Under the pieces are notes generated by a model. It was not told where the DNA came from, did not search any database, and was given only the letters and a program-made list of their open reading frames with translations. A stretch of 64,000 nucleotides of DNA from Enoplolaimus lenunculus (taxonomy: Eukaryota > Nematoda > Enoplea > Enoplida > Thoracostomopsidae). Shown here one piece after another: positions 23,712-37,800 of the stretch (its first letter is position 1; every line of letters begins with the position of its first letter). Location: assembly GCA_030248215.1 (NCBI GenBank), contig JASANG010003008.1, positions 186,001 through 250,000 of the forward strand, in the 5' to 3' direction. The translations under genes and the position numbers were made by a program.

Positions 23712-25634
23712 ACTGTAATTTGTTTCTTATATGCATAAATTGATCCTGTGAGCAAAGAGATAACTAATTGGTGTGGGTTTTGTAAATGAATATACTGGAC
23801 TATATGTTTATACTACTGTTATGGCCCTATTCTATACACTGGCCTCAGAGCTGTACCGGGAGAACAACAAGCAGGAGTGCAGCATAGGAAACCAGCACTC
23901 AAACACTTCTGCTTTACGTGATATATTTATACAGCAGACAGTGGCGTAGTCAGCGGAGTTCCAGATGTCAACCCTCCCTCCCTTTTACACTTGTTGATGT
24001 GGGTTTCAGACACGGTCTCACAGTTTGCGGCACAAGAAACCTTTAAAATTTTTGTAGAACGTAAAAAAGTGGAAAAAATAAAACGCTGTTTAAAACGCTA
24101 TTCGAGAGATTCGCGATCTGGAAATCTAAGTGTTTGTTAAATTTTTTAATATAAACGTAGTCGCCGAGAAAACAATTTTAAGTGAAACTGATTTTAGAAG
24201 TTTAAGAATAAGATTATGCGGTTTAATTTTTGACCGCTATTTCTCCATCATATCAACAAGAGAATCTAAATCAATGTTTGGTTTTCGGTTGCACATCTTC
24301 TAGCAATCAGGGTATTACATGTGTTAAGTTCTCAGCATGAAGAATTGTTGTTAACCATATATATTGGTTGTATTGTTTATTATAATCTTCTTTATCAGCG
24401 GTGGAGAAGTGTTAAATTGACTAGTAAACTTTCTTCTCTCTCTAACTAAACGCAGTGTTGTCAAAACGATCCTTTTTTTCATCAATGCAAACGCTTTTAT
24501 CAAAACGTGAAAATCGTTTGTATCTTTGACGCGATTTCTAATCTTCTTTCCTTTAAACCCAGGCTAATATATTCTAACGCGGAGGCTTGGGCTTAGGAGG
24601 ACTTTTCACCCACTCTTCACGAAGGAAAACTAACGCAGAAAATTTATTTATATTGGCTTCTCAGCGTTATCGCAAGTTGCATAAACTGTCCCTGATGTCT
24701 CGGTTGACCGGTTTTTCCTGCTGCACTGCAATTGAACTGTACCGGCTCCTCGGACTGTTTTGATGTACCGGTTATCATACACTTCCAGCCGTCCCGACTG
24801 TCTTGTTATCCTAGATTTTCTATAATTCAGCAAAATCTGAGAACGCAGCAGAATTGATTCTGTCTACGTCATTTTTGCTGTCCTTGGGACGCGGGACCCC
24901 CAAAAACCTCCCCCGAAAAACAACCAACCCCCCCCGCCCCCAAAAAACCCCCCCCTACGTCCAGCGTTGGTGTTTTCACCGTAACAGATTTTCGCTATTA
25001 CTCGATGCATGCCCACAAAGAAAAGCGGGTCTATGGCAGGCTGTAAACGGATAGTAAAAACGGATATTGGAGTATAAAAGTTTCAAAAATTTATTATTTT
25101 CCAGCATGTGTAGCAAAAAATTGCGAGATATACACGGCTTTAAATTTTGAACGCAAAAATAGCAATTTCAGTTATTTTTATAACGGAAACGAACACCGAT
25201 TTTTGCCGAAAACAGAAACGAATATCTGGTTATACTCTGGTCCATAGAGTGGTAGTAGATGCAGAGGTGTAAGTGGGTAAAGAGTTTTTTAACCGCGGGA
25301 TATTTCTTGGCCCGCGCAAAATTCCTTTTTACTAGGGTGTAACCGGATATCTGTTTCCGGTAAAAATCGGTAACAGTCTTGAAATTTCAAGACATTTTTT
25401 ATTTGTGGGGGTCATGTACAAGTTAAATTTGCCGTACCTTCGTTGCCGCTTGCATAAATACGGCCGAAGGGCTTATGAGTTTTACTGTGATTGCGTCCTA
25501 CGCTTTGTAGTGTTGCTGAACGCGATGTTATTACTATAGAGAATTTACTATTTGGATACCTTTAGCAGATAAAGAGCGGATGTTTTCGTTCAATTTTGTA
25601 ATCCTAAACTCTATCTGCTATTTGGCAAGCTCGA
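23712..25634. other. Intergenic, 3' of TTC1
   Basis: Repeat-like pieces only: gacagtggcgtagtcagcgg (23.94 kb), an accggtaca-containing tract at 24.66-24.80 kb, a C-rich tract at 24.89-24.96 kb and cggatatccgtttccgg near 25.34 kb. No gene. Confidence 0.4.
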
Positions 25635-26110
25635 CGCTTACTTCCGCCTGGAAAAGCTTGCATTAGCAATGAACAAATATCGTTTGAAGTAATACATCTA
25701 TCTGGAAATTCCTGAAAATACACTTACTTACACTGTAAAAAATGGGGAGTCAAATTGACTTTCTTGGAAATAGGCTTTTCCTGACTGCACAAACTGAGTC
25801 AAATTTGACTCCGCCAGAGTCAAATTGGACTCACTGTTTAATGATGTAAACACTTAGAATGTCAAGCTCCTGAAACAAAGGCAGTAGCTGGAAACGTTAT
25901 GGAGTATTGTACTGACCCGAAATGGAGGGTAAGGATGAGTACCAGATTTGTGTCCCAATCAATACACTGCAAAAAATGGTGAGTCAATCAAAATGACTCT
26001 CTCAGAAATAGGCTTTTCGGGATTATACAAACTGAGTCAAATTCGACTCCGCCAGAGTCAAATTCAACTCACCTGAGTCGCTCATTTAGTCGAATTTCAC
26101 TCTAGCGGTC
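25635..26110 (+). repeat. Composite repeat block, near-identical to 57823-58262
   Basis: Holds a half copy of the TACACTG foldback family, a CTGACCCGAAA fragment of another family, and a second foldback start. The block from cgcttacttccgcctgg to about 26077 recurs at 57823 with only scattered differences, so it moved as one unit recently. Confidence 0.85.
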
Positions 26111-26536
26111 ACTCACTACAATACCTCAATAGTTCTGGGTATTCAATTTAGAAGCTTGCTACAGACTACTAAATAAATATTAAACACTTTGTGTATCATA
26201 CACATTTTCAAACAGCTAAAGCCTTAAAATGATACAACAAAAAGTGCATTTCGACCAGGGGCGTTGCTAGGATTTGTTTTCCGAAGGGTAGCCTAATTTT
26301 TTAACTTAAAAACTCAATAATATCATTTAAATTTATATGAGCAACATAAAATAAAATTACGGTTAACATGTGTTAAATTTTACAAACGGACAATTTCACC
26401 CGACCCGTAAAATGGGGGTTGCCAAAATTTTATTTTCAATGTCCTATTTTTACGGATAATATCCAAATTTCCCAAAATTCCAATTTCCCAAAATCCCGAG
26501 CGGAAAGGCTGCGCACAAAATCCCAATTTCCCGGGT

Positions 26537-26640
26537 ACTGTAGTGACCCGAATAAAAGAGGGGGAGGGGACTGATATTTATTTGGCCTCTCAAGAGGGTA
26601 CCTTCCTGTTATTTCGTTACGGACTATTATTTTTTGGCCC
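26537..26640 (+). mobile_element. CTGTAGTGACCC-family fragment
   Basis: TACTGTAGTGACCCGAATAA followed by the family's other-end blocks (atatttatttggcctc, ggtacc, ttacggact); it looks like an internally deleted copy. Confidence 0.65.
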
Positions 26641-27173
26641 ATGTTATTTTCAGGGGCGTCCCGTTTTCCCGCGGGACAGCAATATTGACAGCCAGACATT
26701 GTGATTAAAAATTGATTTTTGATTCATTCAGCATTCGCTCGCTCAGAACTTTTCAACTCTACCAATGTTTTGAACGAAAAATAAATCGCACAGTTTTATC
26801 ATAAGTCATCCACGTTATAATGCGCGCGTTAATGTAAAAATTTGTCCAACCACCCGGTAGAGATCTGTGTACAAATCGAAACTGCAACTAGCGTGTAGGT
26901 ACAGGTTTGTGCGGTACGCAGACACTACTGCAACGTGGATGTTCCATAAAAGGTACGTATTAAAATGCTGTGATATGCAAGTCAGCTGTGGCTGCCAAGG
27001 CCGTATTTGTACAGAGGGGAGTGGCAGGTATTAACTAATTAACCATCATTTTACTACCTAATTTCGCCTCACTTCGGCCCATTTTACTATAAAGGCCGAC
27101 TCAATTGCCCGGGACACAAGTATACCCGGAGTGCACACTTATGCGCTCCTGTTTACATATGCACAGGCAGATA

Positions 27174-27292
27174 TATTTACGTAGGTATATATAATATATA
27201 CATTATATACGTATATATACACATATATATGTTATATATGTATATATAATATATACACATATATATAGATATATATACACATATACACATAT
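27174..27292 (+). repeat. TATATACA-type microsatellite
   Basis: Alternating tatata/tacaca tract of about 120 bp that runs directly into the 9-bp array. Confidence 0.9.
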
Positions 27293-28121
27293 CTGTCCCA
27301 ATTGTCCGATCTGTCCAACTGTCCCATCTGTCCAAGTGTCCCATCTGTCCCAACTGTCCTATTTGTCCCATCTGTCCCAAGTGTCCCATCTTTCCCATCT
27401 GTGCCGCTGTCCCAACTGTCCCAATTGTCCGATCTGTCCAACTGTCCCATCTGTCCAAACTGTCCCATCTGGCCCAACTGTCCCAAGTGTCCCATCTTTC
27501 CCAACTGTCCCAACTGTCCCATCTGTCCCATATGTCCCAAGTGTCCCATATGTCCCGCTGTCCCAACTGTCCCATCTGTCCCAACTATCCCAAGTGTCCC
27601 GCTGTCCCAAGTGTCCCATCTGTAACAACTGTCCCATCTGTCCCAACTGTCCCAAATGTCCCATCTGTCCCATCTGTTCCAAGTGTCCCATCTGTCCCAT
27701 CTGTCCCAAGTGTCCCAACGATCCCATCTGTCCCATTTGTCCCAACTGTCCCATCTGTCCCGCTGTACCATCTGTCCCAACTATCCCAAGTGCCCCAAGT
27801 GTCTCATCTGTCCCAACTGTCCCATCTGCCCCATCTGTCCCAATTGTCCCATCTGTCCCAACTGTCCCAAGTGTCCCATCTGTCCCAAGTGTCCCAACCG
27901 TCCTATATGTCCGAACTGTCCCATCTGTTCCAAGTGTCCCAATTGTCCGATCTGTCCCAACTGTCGCATTTGTCCCAACTGTCCCATCTGTCCCTAGTGT
28001 CCTATCTGTCCCATCTGTCGCAAATGTCCCATCTGTCCCAAGTGTCCCATCTGTCCCAATTGTTCCATCTGTCCCATCTGTCCCAAGTGTCCCATCTGTC
28101 CCAACTGTCCCGCTGTCCCAA
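27293..28121 (+). repeat. 9-bp minisatellite, TGTCCCATC/TGTCCCAAC
   Basis: About 830 bp of 9-bp units that differ at the last bases (ATC, AAC, AAG, GC). Because 9 is a multiple of 3, many frames stay open on both strands and give spurious long Cys-Pro-rich or Gly-Thr-Asp-rich proteins. There is no start context, splice site or non-repeat coding flank. Confidence 0.95.
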
Positions 28122-28227
28122 TTATAATTTTTGGAATGTACTCCTGGTACATTGCTGTACCGGGAAAATGGGACGGGTACTCCTGGTACATTTCTGTCCC
28201 GGGAAAATGGGACAGCCTTTAAAGTAA

Positions 28228-28319
28228 GATTGGCCCTCAACTCCAGCTCCGGCTCCGACAAGTTTCGTTGACATCCGGCTAGGGCTCCGGAATTTTTCAT
28301 GTCCGGTTGCACCCTGGTA
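28228..28319 (-). mobile_element. CAGGGTGCAACCGGAGG-family end fragment
   Basis: ctccagctccggctccgac to catgtccggttgcaccctg. Just before it, a block of about 40 bp with tactcctggtacat and gggaaaatgggac occurs twice in tandem (28139-28214). Confidence 0.65.
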
Positions 28320-28847
28320 GTAAAGTTGAACATTCCTCCTCTAGTGTCAAAACTGGCAGTTATTCAAAGCAGAGCTACGGGTATATTCTAGCGTTTGATC
28401 GTATGTTTTTCAGCTTCTAGTCATGGTTTTCCACAGAACTGAAATAGCTCGATCTGGAACTGCGTTTAAAACAATGAACCTTAAGCAGCCGTACGCCAAA
28501 TGGCTTACTTAAAAGCAAAATCGATTTTAGTCAAAGGTTGACAAAAGTAGTGTCTTTGCAACCACGCCAATGACATAAAACTGGTCGAGACTGTTCTTTA
28601 GTTGTTAAATGTAGTTTCAACAAAATTGATCGTCATTGCATTGAACTAAACAGAAAAACAAAAATAGGTAAAGTTGAGAGCTAAGCCACTTCTGGTTTTT
28701 AAGTGTCTCAGTTAGACATTACTTTCTTGTATTGTCAATGTAGCAGTTTTAGAAAGGAAAAGGATAAAGACTTAGCTAGTGGCTAAGGAGTAGAGTGTAG
28801 AATTTCAGTTGCGGTTTATAATAGAGTGCATAGTTTTGGTCAAGGTT

Positions 28848-28862
28848 TGTCTTTGTTTGTAG
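28848..28862 (+). promoter_or_regulatory. Possible spliced-leader acceptor of SLCO
   Basis: tgtctttgtttgtag ends 25 nt before the SLCO ATG. Confidence 0.35.
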
Positions 28863-28887
28863 TTAAAACTATACGTATGCGAGAGCA

Positions 28888-31800
28888 ATGTCTAATGGCG
28901 GCGTGAAAACAGCAGTAAATAGCTTTGGACATAGGAATACAGAAAGCGATCAGTGCAAGAATGATTTGCATTCTCAGAGATGTGGCTTTTTCGGGTGAGA
29001 TTTGTTTTATGCTAACGTGAAGGTTGAATTTGAAGGATTGGTTTCGTTATGAGGAAGTTAGCAATGAAGCTAAGTCACATGGTTAATTTGTCTCGGTATA
29101 GATAGGAACAGTGACTCACATCGTTTTACTTTGTTGGTGGAAAACCGGCTAATCGGAGGATTTAAACAGGTATGTTACAGATCCAAGGCAAATGGTTTAC
29201 CGCTACGCTGCGCCGCCTGCCTCCAACTGCTTGTCGGCTATGGCTTCAACAGAGAAGTTGGGCGGAAAACGCAACATTTTGATCCAACTCGGAAAGAAAA
29301 TTTTGCCCAAAAGAAAAATTTCAGACAATATTGGCTAATTTGCACATGTTCGAAAACGTAAAGTTTGATGAATACGATTTCGAGAATGTGGTGTATGGTA
29401 TTGCTACTAGATAAAAAGTTAAGGGCTAAAACATCGAATTTTGAACACCCCCAGATTTTCTGATTTTACAAATTTTACAACACTTTTGGTAGGTTTTCCC
29501 GCAATGTAGTTTTTTGTGGACGCTATCATTGACCTATTTTTCAAAAAACCCAACAAAAGATTCTTTTATTCATCTGGCGCTGGCTTATGTTAAAACGTAG
29601 GTAAAACCCTTAACGTTTTGACAAAATTTTTTTCTTACGATAACGACTAGACTTTGTTCTGTGATAAAAAATATCTCCGCAAGTGCACTAGCTATCGCAT
29701 CAACGTCGACAGTTTAATCGATAAAATCAACACATATCGGGGATCATTTATGATTACTCTATTTGTAATGTCAAAATTCCGGGAACGGATCAAAATGTCG
29801 TGTTTTCTGCTCATTTCAGAACTAAACAACAGCGTACTCTATGCATACAAGTGGTGTAATGTTGAGGTTCTTTGAAATCTTAAACCTAAAAAGTTAGGAT
29901 CTAGTTGGGTTGTTAGGTGGCGAAGCGGCGTGACTCAGTGGTAGCGCGCAGTACTGTGAATCTGTGGAGCAATGGATCGTGAAATCGAAACCTCGTAAGA
30001 ACGCTTCTCATTTTATGCTGCCTATGCGACAGTACAAACTTGACCCACATGTGCAGGGATGGGCAGTCTCTGTCAAAAACGATACCTAGACCGACAGTCA
30101 ACCTCCCGATAACCGTTACCAAAAATAAAAATAAGATTTTGTTAACATGTCAGGCTCATAATGTAATGAAATGATCATTTGGTGGCAAATCGAGCCTTCT
30201 ATTAAAATAGGTATAGTGTGGAGGGAAAGAAGCAAGTGCACATCAGGTAATAGCAATTACCTCTCCTAGCTAAAACGCTAAATATAATATACATGACATG
30301 AAACATTCTTAATGACCAATTAATCAACTCGAATTAAATTTAAACACACGACGTACATGCTGATATTCAGTGTACCTCTCTTTTTCTATGAGATTGAGGT
30401 ATGAAAATAACAACCGGTTTTATCGAATTTAATTAACATTTTGGTGGTCGTCGTCACGGTACAAGTAGTATCTGTTATATGAACAGATGCGCAAACACAT
30501 GAAAATATTAAAACTGCGGTTACATAAAGGACATTTAAAGATTGATATATATTATCGATTTGTTTAACACAACAGGTGCTTCTCGTTAGGAAAATAGAGT
30601 GTATGGATTTTTCGGGAAGATATAAACTCGTCAATTAGATTTTGACCTTTTCATCCAGATATATAGTTTTGAATCTCTTCAATGCCTTTTCATGTCTGTA
30701 GCGATTTCGAGAAAAGTCGTAACTTCTCTATGCCTCCACTTGAATATACGTACGCTCCTAGTATAATTCAAAACTGAAAAGCCAGGTCGACGGCATGACA
30801 GAGGTAACAAATATAACAGCACGCTGTGACACGCGTCAAGGTACGTTTAACGCAAATGTTCCGTTAGGTAAGGTTAACGATTGACAATTGTGAAAATTGA
30901 CCCATGTTAACCTTATCTTATAATGATCTCGGTGACAAAATGAAATTTTTTATTGTGAACGATGTACATTATTCATTGTATTTTCTTTTGTACAAATGAT
31001 TTTGCATTTTTTTCTTTATTGCTTCATTGCTTTAGATGTAAACCCGAATGGCTGCAAAAATTACACAAACCACAAGTGTTGTTGCTGTGCTTATGTCTGT
31101 GTTCGCTAACACAAGGTTTTGTAGTGAATGGAATTGTTCCCGTATCTTTAACAACGTTGGAAAACAGGTTTGATCTCAGGTGAGTATTACATATATAGTA
31201 CTTTAATCGCTCTTTTATCTTGCATGTGTTCTGTTTGTGAACTTGCTGATCGGATTTTGATAAGGGTTTGTATTTATTGTTTATAATTGAAAGCCAATCA
31301 TCGCGTGATGTTAACCTCACAATTTGACGACAGTTAGGGCATTATCTCAGCAAATACCATTACTAATATTTGAGCGCTGTGTGCCACAGATTTTGGAGCA
31401 TTGCTAAGTATGATGTTGACTAATAATTACAATATTGCTTAATCATGTTCTTAACTAATTACAATATGGTCTGAAAAATTGTCACTCTTGCAAGCTCGCT
31501 AGCATCTAGGCTCACGGTCGTACGGGTCTATGAGTCAGCGGCATTTTGTCTGTGAAAATCATGGATGGGCGGTCTCGGTTTAAAACTGAGACCGAAACTT
31601 AACTACCGAGACCGGACAAGAAAAGTCTCGGTCTCGGTCAATTTTTGGTCATCAACGAAACAAATTAAAATTTTCATAATAAACCATTTCCAATGCTTTT
31701 TTCGTAGTTTTTGTGTTCATTACAGGTTTTTGTATTTTTCGTAGTCTTTTTGTTTTTTCAGAATATCTGTTCGTAATTATTGCATAATTATGAAATTTCA

Positions 31801-34800
31801 TAATTTGACAGAAAAATTTTATTTATTAGCCATCACTTTTACTTCAACAGTACAGTCATACATTTGCCAAATCGTCTATTTATGGTCTCAGTTCCAAACC
31901 ACCGAGACTCAAAAAACGAGACCGAGACCGAGACATGTCAAATAAAGAGATCGACCAGATATCTACGGGATATCGGATGTTTGTGGTTGTGTTTCCAAAT
32001 ATCATAAACTGTTTTTGCATGTGAAAATACTAAATAGTTTAAAGCGACTGCGGACACTGACATGGAATGAAAAATCCAAACAAAAATTAATCTTAAATCC
32101 ATAAATACATATTTTTGCACTACTCAAATACTTCTAGCTGTGTACAAATTTAGATCCTATATCCGGTTAACATCCGGCTCCGATTCCGGTACAAAATTCA
32201 CTATCCGGTTCCGGTACCGGTAAATTAAAATCCGGTCGATCCCTGGCCAAATACCGAGACTTTCTGAAACCGAGACCGAGACTCCCATCCATAGTGAAAA
32301 TTACAAACATTAGCAGGTTGTAGTTTGCACTATGCGTTAATCGCACACATTGGGATGTTTTTAGCTCAACAATGTCGGGTTTATTTGCTTCATTTTACGA
32401 CATTGCAACTCTCTTTGCTTTAATGCCTGTTAGTATCATTGGAGGGAAAGGTAAGCAGTTGGAACAAGATTTACTACAATTATTTTCTAGTGTAGATGTA
32501 TTTACTCTAGCTTTAACAAGAAAACTCACTTTAGCAAGAAAACACAGGGGCCTAGAAAGAAGGCTTCCTTCTCAATCTTTTGTTAGACTGTATTCAAACG
32601 TTGATTTGTCGGCAACGATCAATCATGTAGACAAGACTGAATTTTGTGTGTAACTGTCATGAAGTATAAGTTTAATTTACGGTTTTTAAGGTCATAAAGG
32701 ACGTTGGCTTGGCGTCGGTATGTTGATTTTGTCATTAGGATCTCTGATTTGCGCTTTGCCACAATTTATTGCGCCTAATTATGATTACGGTTCAGACGTT
32801 CCTGGTGTGTGCAAGCCGAACTCAAACGGTATTTGGATGCATTTTCATATTTTTATGTATCAGGTTGCAATCGAACACCAAGAATGCCACAGAGGAAGAG
32901 CTAGCGGGAGCGGGAGGCGAAATGTGGGGAAGGATAAGTAAATTTTTTGTCCTTAAAATTCGTGTTGTTATGCTTTGCGCTCTTGCGAGGTACGTGTATA
33001 ACAGAGTTCCAACAGGTATTAAAGTTTGCCGAACTTAAGCAGAAACTGGAATTTAAAATAATTTTCAACATCGAATTACTGTTTTACTTTTTAATAAACT
33101 TGTAAAATTATTTTTATAAAGCTTAAAAACCCCTTATCAAGTGTTTTAATTACTTCACCAGTTACGAAGTTTCTTAATGCTTAAATAGTTTGGCATAACG
33201 CCTTAAACATTCCGGTTTCTGCGTTGTGTGGTTTCGGAACAGGAATAGATTTTTTGCAGGAATTCCGACCGCAACGGTATTTGCGATGGAACCTTGAATA
33301 TAATACATGTAAACGCAAAAATTTGCGGTTAAGGCAAAATATATCGACTTAAACTTAATGTGAGTGGCTAAAATTGGCCTAAATTATATATGAAAATCTG
33401 GAAAGTAGACATATTAAATTTTTGTGTTTGCAGGGGGTGGCTGAAAAAAGTGGGGAAAAGTCAACTAGGGAAGGGATCGGAGCGGGAAAACATTCAAATG
33501 TGTGTGGAGGCACTATTGCACTAGAAAACCTCAGATTTAGTAGGTATTAATGCTGTAATTTGTTAAGATTTTGTTCCTGCAAGGTGTCTAATAATACGCA
33601 ACTGTAACGTAAGGCTCTATTTTATTTGTCGTTAATGGATTATAAGTTTGGTTATCATATTGATTTTAGTGGTGATTGCAATAATTTTCGTTTCTTCCAT
33701 TGTTTTAATGTATTGAATATCGAAATGAAACTGAATTAATTTTAGCTTCGGAGCTATTGTGTAAGCACAAAGAATCAAATATTGAACACAACGGTGGTTA
33801 TTACATGTTACTATTGCTTGGTCAAGTATTGCATGGTCTTGGTGCAACACCTCTTTACACTTTGGGATTCACATATCTTGACGAAAATGTGTCACAGAAG
33901 ACATCAGGTCTATACATAGGTATGTAGTATGTACTGTACCGGGAACAACATGTCTTGGTTGGGTTGTGCAATGGCAGTAGTTTATACATCTTGCCTATGT
34001 AATTTTCTGCAATGTCCAATTTACTGGGACCGTACGTCTGCAAAACTGGTTGTCCTTGTGAGTTTATCATGCCCATCAAGGATTAGGTTGAAACGAGTGA
34101 AACGTTTTAAAAGCATCACAAGAGGAGAGTAAGCAATTAAACATAATTAGAATTGGTTGCGTTTTGGTGTATTGTTAGAATTGGTTGCATTTTGGTGTAA
34201 GTAACAAATGGTTTGTACAAGGGTCCGTGATCTGAGTTGACAGTTCTAAACATTAGCTTTTTTTATTTTGTGGCAAAACATAAGGACTTTATATTTCTTC
34301 TAACAGGAACCGGATAGTGAATTTTTCTGCCAGAACTGAATATCTGCTAGGTCGAGGCCTTGTACGAATACATTGTGAACTGATACACAACGTCTATATT
34401 CTTTCTGGCATGTCAGTGTTCTGGCATTTCGCAAGCCCAATCTGGAGTTGGGGCTTTTTCAAAGATGACCACAGGTTCAACCGGAGGGAATTTGCCGAGT
34501 GGGGGGGCTTTCAATAAATGTCCCCGGCGTAAACCAGTGGGGGAATTGCTATTTTTAGATAAATTTCTAATTTTTTGAGCAAAACGTTTGCTTAATAAAT
34601 GATTTCGAGTTTAAGGCCTAACTTAAAAACATAGCTTTTATGCATTGCCACTGGCATATTTAAGCCAGTGGGGGAAATGCGATTTTTAGATAAATTTCTA
34701 ATTTTTTGAGCAAAACGTTTGCTTAATAAATGATTTCGAGTTTAAGGCCTTACTTAAAAAACGTAGCTGATAAGCATTGCCACTGGCATATTTGAGCCAA

Positions 34801-37800
34801 TAAGTAGCAACTTCATTGTTGCGTTGACGCCGCTCATCCGACTCACGATTTTCAGGTGAAATGGCGAAACTGGGCTGATTTTTCAAGTGGTGGTTGAACC
34901 TGGTGGAATTTTGCCGAGTGAGGAGACTTTTTTAAATTATGTTTTAACCTGTGGAAACGGGTCACATAAGTTTAAACAGACTGTGGAAGCAGGATACATA
35001 GAAGTATTCAACTTTAAAAATGTAAAGTCTGCGGTTTTTAAACGCTACTGTTTGTTTTTCCTGAAAAATATTGGTTTTTCATTTATTAATTATTCATGTT
35101 TTAGGTATTTTTGTTGGCTTCAGCGTCCTCGGTCCTGCGATAGGGTTTGTCGTCGGCGGGCTGTTTCTGAACATTTACGGCGATATTTTAAGGGTTGATC
35201 CATCGAGGTAATTCATTTATTTTTTACATAGCGTGATGCCATTGTATTGATACACAACACCAAGGTTCTTTTGAAATGGAATTCAATTCAGAATTTAATT
35301 CCGCTAGAAATGTTCTAAAACGAGTTTAATGCAAGATATTGCAATAACTGCTAACAGTTTAATACTATGTATTATCAGAAACTAATATATTCTGCTTAGA
35401 CATTGCATCTAAAAGTTTTCAAAAGTTGCGGTTGCAAATGTATTTTTCACTTGCCAAATTGGCCTTTATGTTATAAAACATTTTTCGCAAACAGTGCAAT
35501 GTAATTAATTTTATTCAGTATTAATTTTAGAATTGAAATTAACAGTTCGAGTCCGCTTTGGTACGGCGCATGGTGGATTGGGTTTTTGATTAGCTCATGC
35601 ATCGCTTTTATCGCAAGCATTCCTGTGCTGATGTTTGCAAGCCAGTTACCAGGTCATTATTCGTTTACAAGGCGCTATAGCTAAAGACTTGCGTATGTGG
35701 CGTCTAAAAAGAAAATGAGAATAGCAATATAGATCATTACAGGGCATGCTATGTTGTATTACCATAATGACGATTATTAAGTTTGGCGATACACAAGCAT
35801 ACAGAAAATGCAGTCGTATTCAAGAGACTGTTACACACCTAGTTCTTGAATGAATGCAATGAGCTATGCTCAGTTGCTGATGTTTTTGGATTACAGTTAT
35901 AGAAGGCAAAGACGCGAAAAATTGACAAGGCTATAGCGTTCATCGAATATATTAAGAGTTAGAAATTAGAGTAGACAACAATTCAGTTAATTGGGAAGGT
36001 GCAATGATCTATCAAAGTGGGCTATGCACAACCCAACTTTGTTAAACTATCATTTTTCCATACAATCTAGCAGTAGTTGTTACATACAGTTGAGAATACG
36101 GTACCTTGCTTCAGTTTTCAGCGACATTGTTTTGTTTATCGTTTGCTGTGTGAAACTACAAATGCGAAAAGATACTTCTTTCTAGGATTTGATGCTCGGA
36201 GAAAAAAAGACGTCAATCAAGCGAACCAGACTTCAAAAATCTCGGCAGTAACACCGGGAGACGCAGTGAAAACAAGCAATTTGAAAGTGGTCAAAGCCCA
36301 GATAAAAGTAAATTTAAAAATAGTTTAAATATTTTGAGTTGAGAAATGCTCATTAAGTTAGGCGTTAAAAGTTATTAACTCGAGTGTAATGAACCTGGAA
36401 GCAATGTTCAACCAAACCCCTACTTCTGTTTAAGGACGTGCATTGTTGTAATATACCGATGTGCATTAAAAACCTCATCGTTATTTTTGTAATTGTAGTG
36501 AAGATTGCCCGATTTTGAAGTCCTGCCAAATTGACCCAGCCCTAGTGATCTTGGCAGTATTGCAAAAAAAAAATTCAAAATACTTTTCCAAACGTCATGT
36601 TTATGGTAGCTGCACAAGTATAATTTTTGTTTACTTAATTATAACCCTGTATTTCGATAAGGCTTACGATAGTGACAACATAGAAAAATGTTAACTTAAT
36701 TATCGTTGTATGCTGAGAATTCCGATATCGGAATCGGAATTTTGAAATTTTAATTTAATCCTACTTTTTGTGATATGTTGCACAAAAATTGAATGCAGGT
36801 TAGCTTTACAGAACCAAAAATCATCACCAATTTGATCATACGACCTTTTTGAAAATTGTTGCCAACCAACAGTCAACCTAAATCAATATTATATTTGTCA
36901 ATATAAATGATCCATACAGTCGCAAAATTTCTAGTTCCAATTCGGATTACAATTCCAGCATAAGTTTGCTGTTCCTATTCCGGTATAATACAGTTCCGCT
37001 TTGCACTCTGCTTGTTTGCATCATATTTCTAAAAATTAACTCATTTAAAAGAACATTATTTCAGTTATACACATTATAATTAGAAAGGTTTTAATTAACT
37101 GAAGCAGTTATATTTAAGGCTCTTCTGCGCAACTACACATTCCTAGTGCTGATCATTGTTCAAGTATTGGAGGCATTTTTAACTAATGGTTTCGCAAATT
37201 TTATGCCCAAAATTATGGAGACGCTTTTCAATTTAAGACGTAGCACAGCATCGTTATTTGCAGGTAAGAATAAAATACAAAGGCTTAAACGGTATGGTTT
37301 TGCGGTTGCACGACGATTTTTATTTTTAGTCAAACGTATCTGTATTGCTGAAGTATACTAATGTTTTTGGGTCTGTGACGTATTTTAAGTGTATATGGTC
37401 GTATCCACTATTGTAGAAGGGAGAGTGCATTCTATAAAAGTTTCGAAAGGGATGTGGTGTGTTGCAAAATTAAAGCATATAAAAACACTTACAAAAAATC
37501 GCAGTAAGAAATTCAACCTTGAAAGTTCTATAGCTATAGCGTTGTTTGCCTAGTATGAAATTAAGCTTTCAGGTGCTGCACTAATACCTGGTGGATTTCT
37601 TGGTAACATTTTTGGTGGATTTCTCATCAAGCGCTTTAAACTACGCTGTAGTGCTATTATTTTGCTTGCATCGTTGTTCTCTGTGCTAAGCTTGCCGTTG
37701 ATGTTTATACCATTAATTCACTGTCCACAGACAAAGTTTGCGGGTGTCAATGCGCCATATTATAACGAATCTCAAACTTTAACACCGTAAGTTTTGATAA

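Noticed and set aside
27177-28333. Long open frames of up to 324 codons on both strands
   Set aside because: They are products of a 9-bp repeat whose length is a multiple of three; the translated text is pure repeat with no independent coding support.
32829-33038. SLCO exon read-through with TKNATEEELAGAGGEMW
   Set aside because: The phase and the homologous continuation both require splicing from 32828 to 33746 (NSNASELLC); a 35-nt intron to reach this piece would be too short and puts the frame out.
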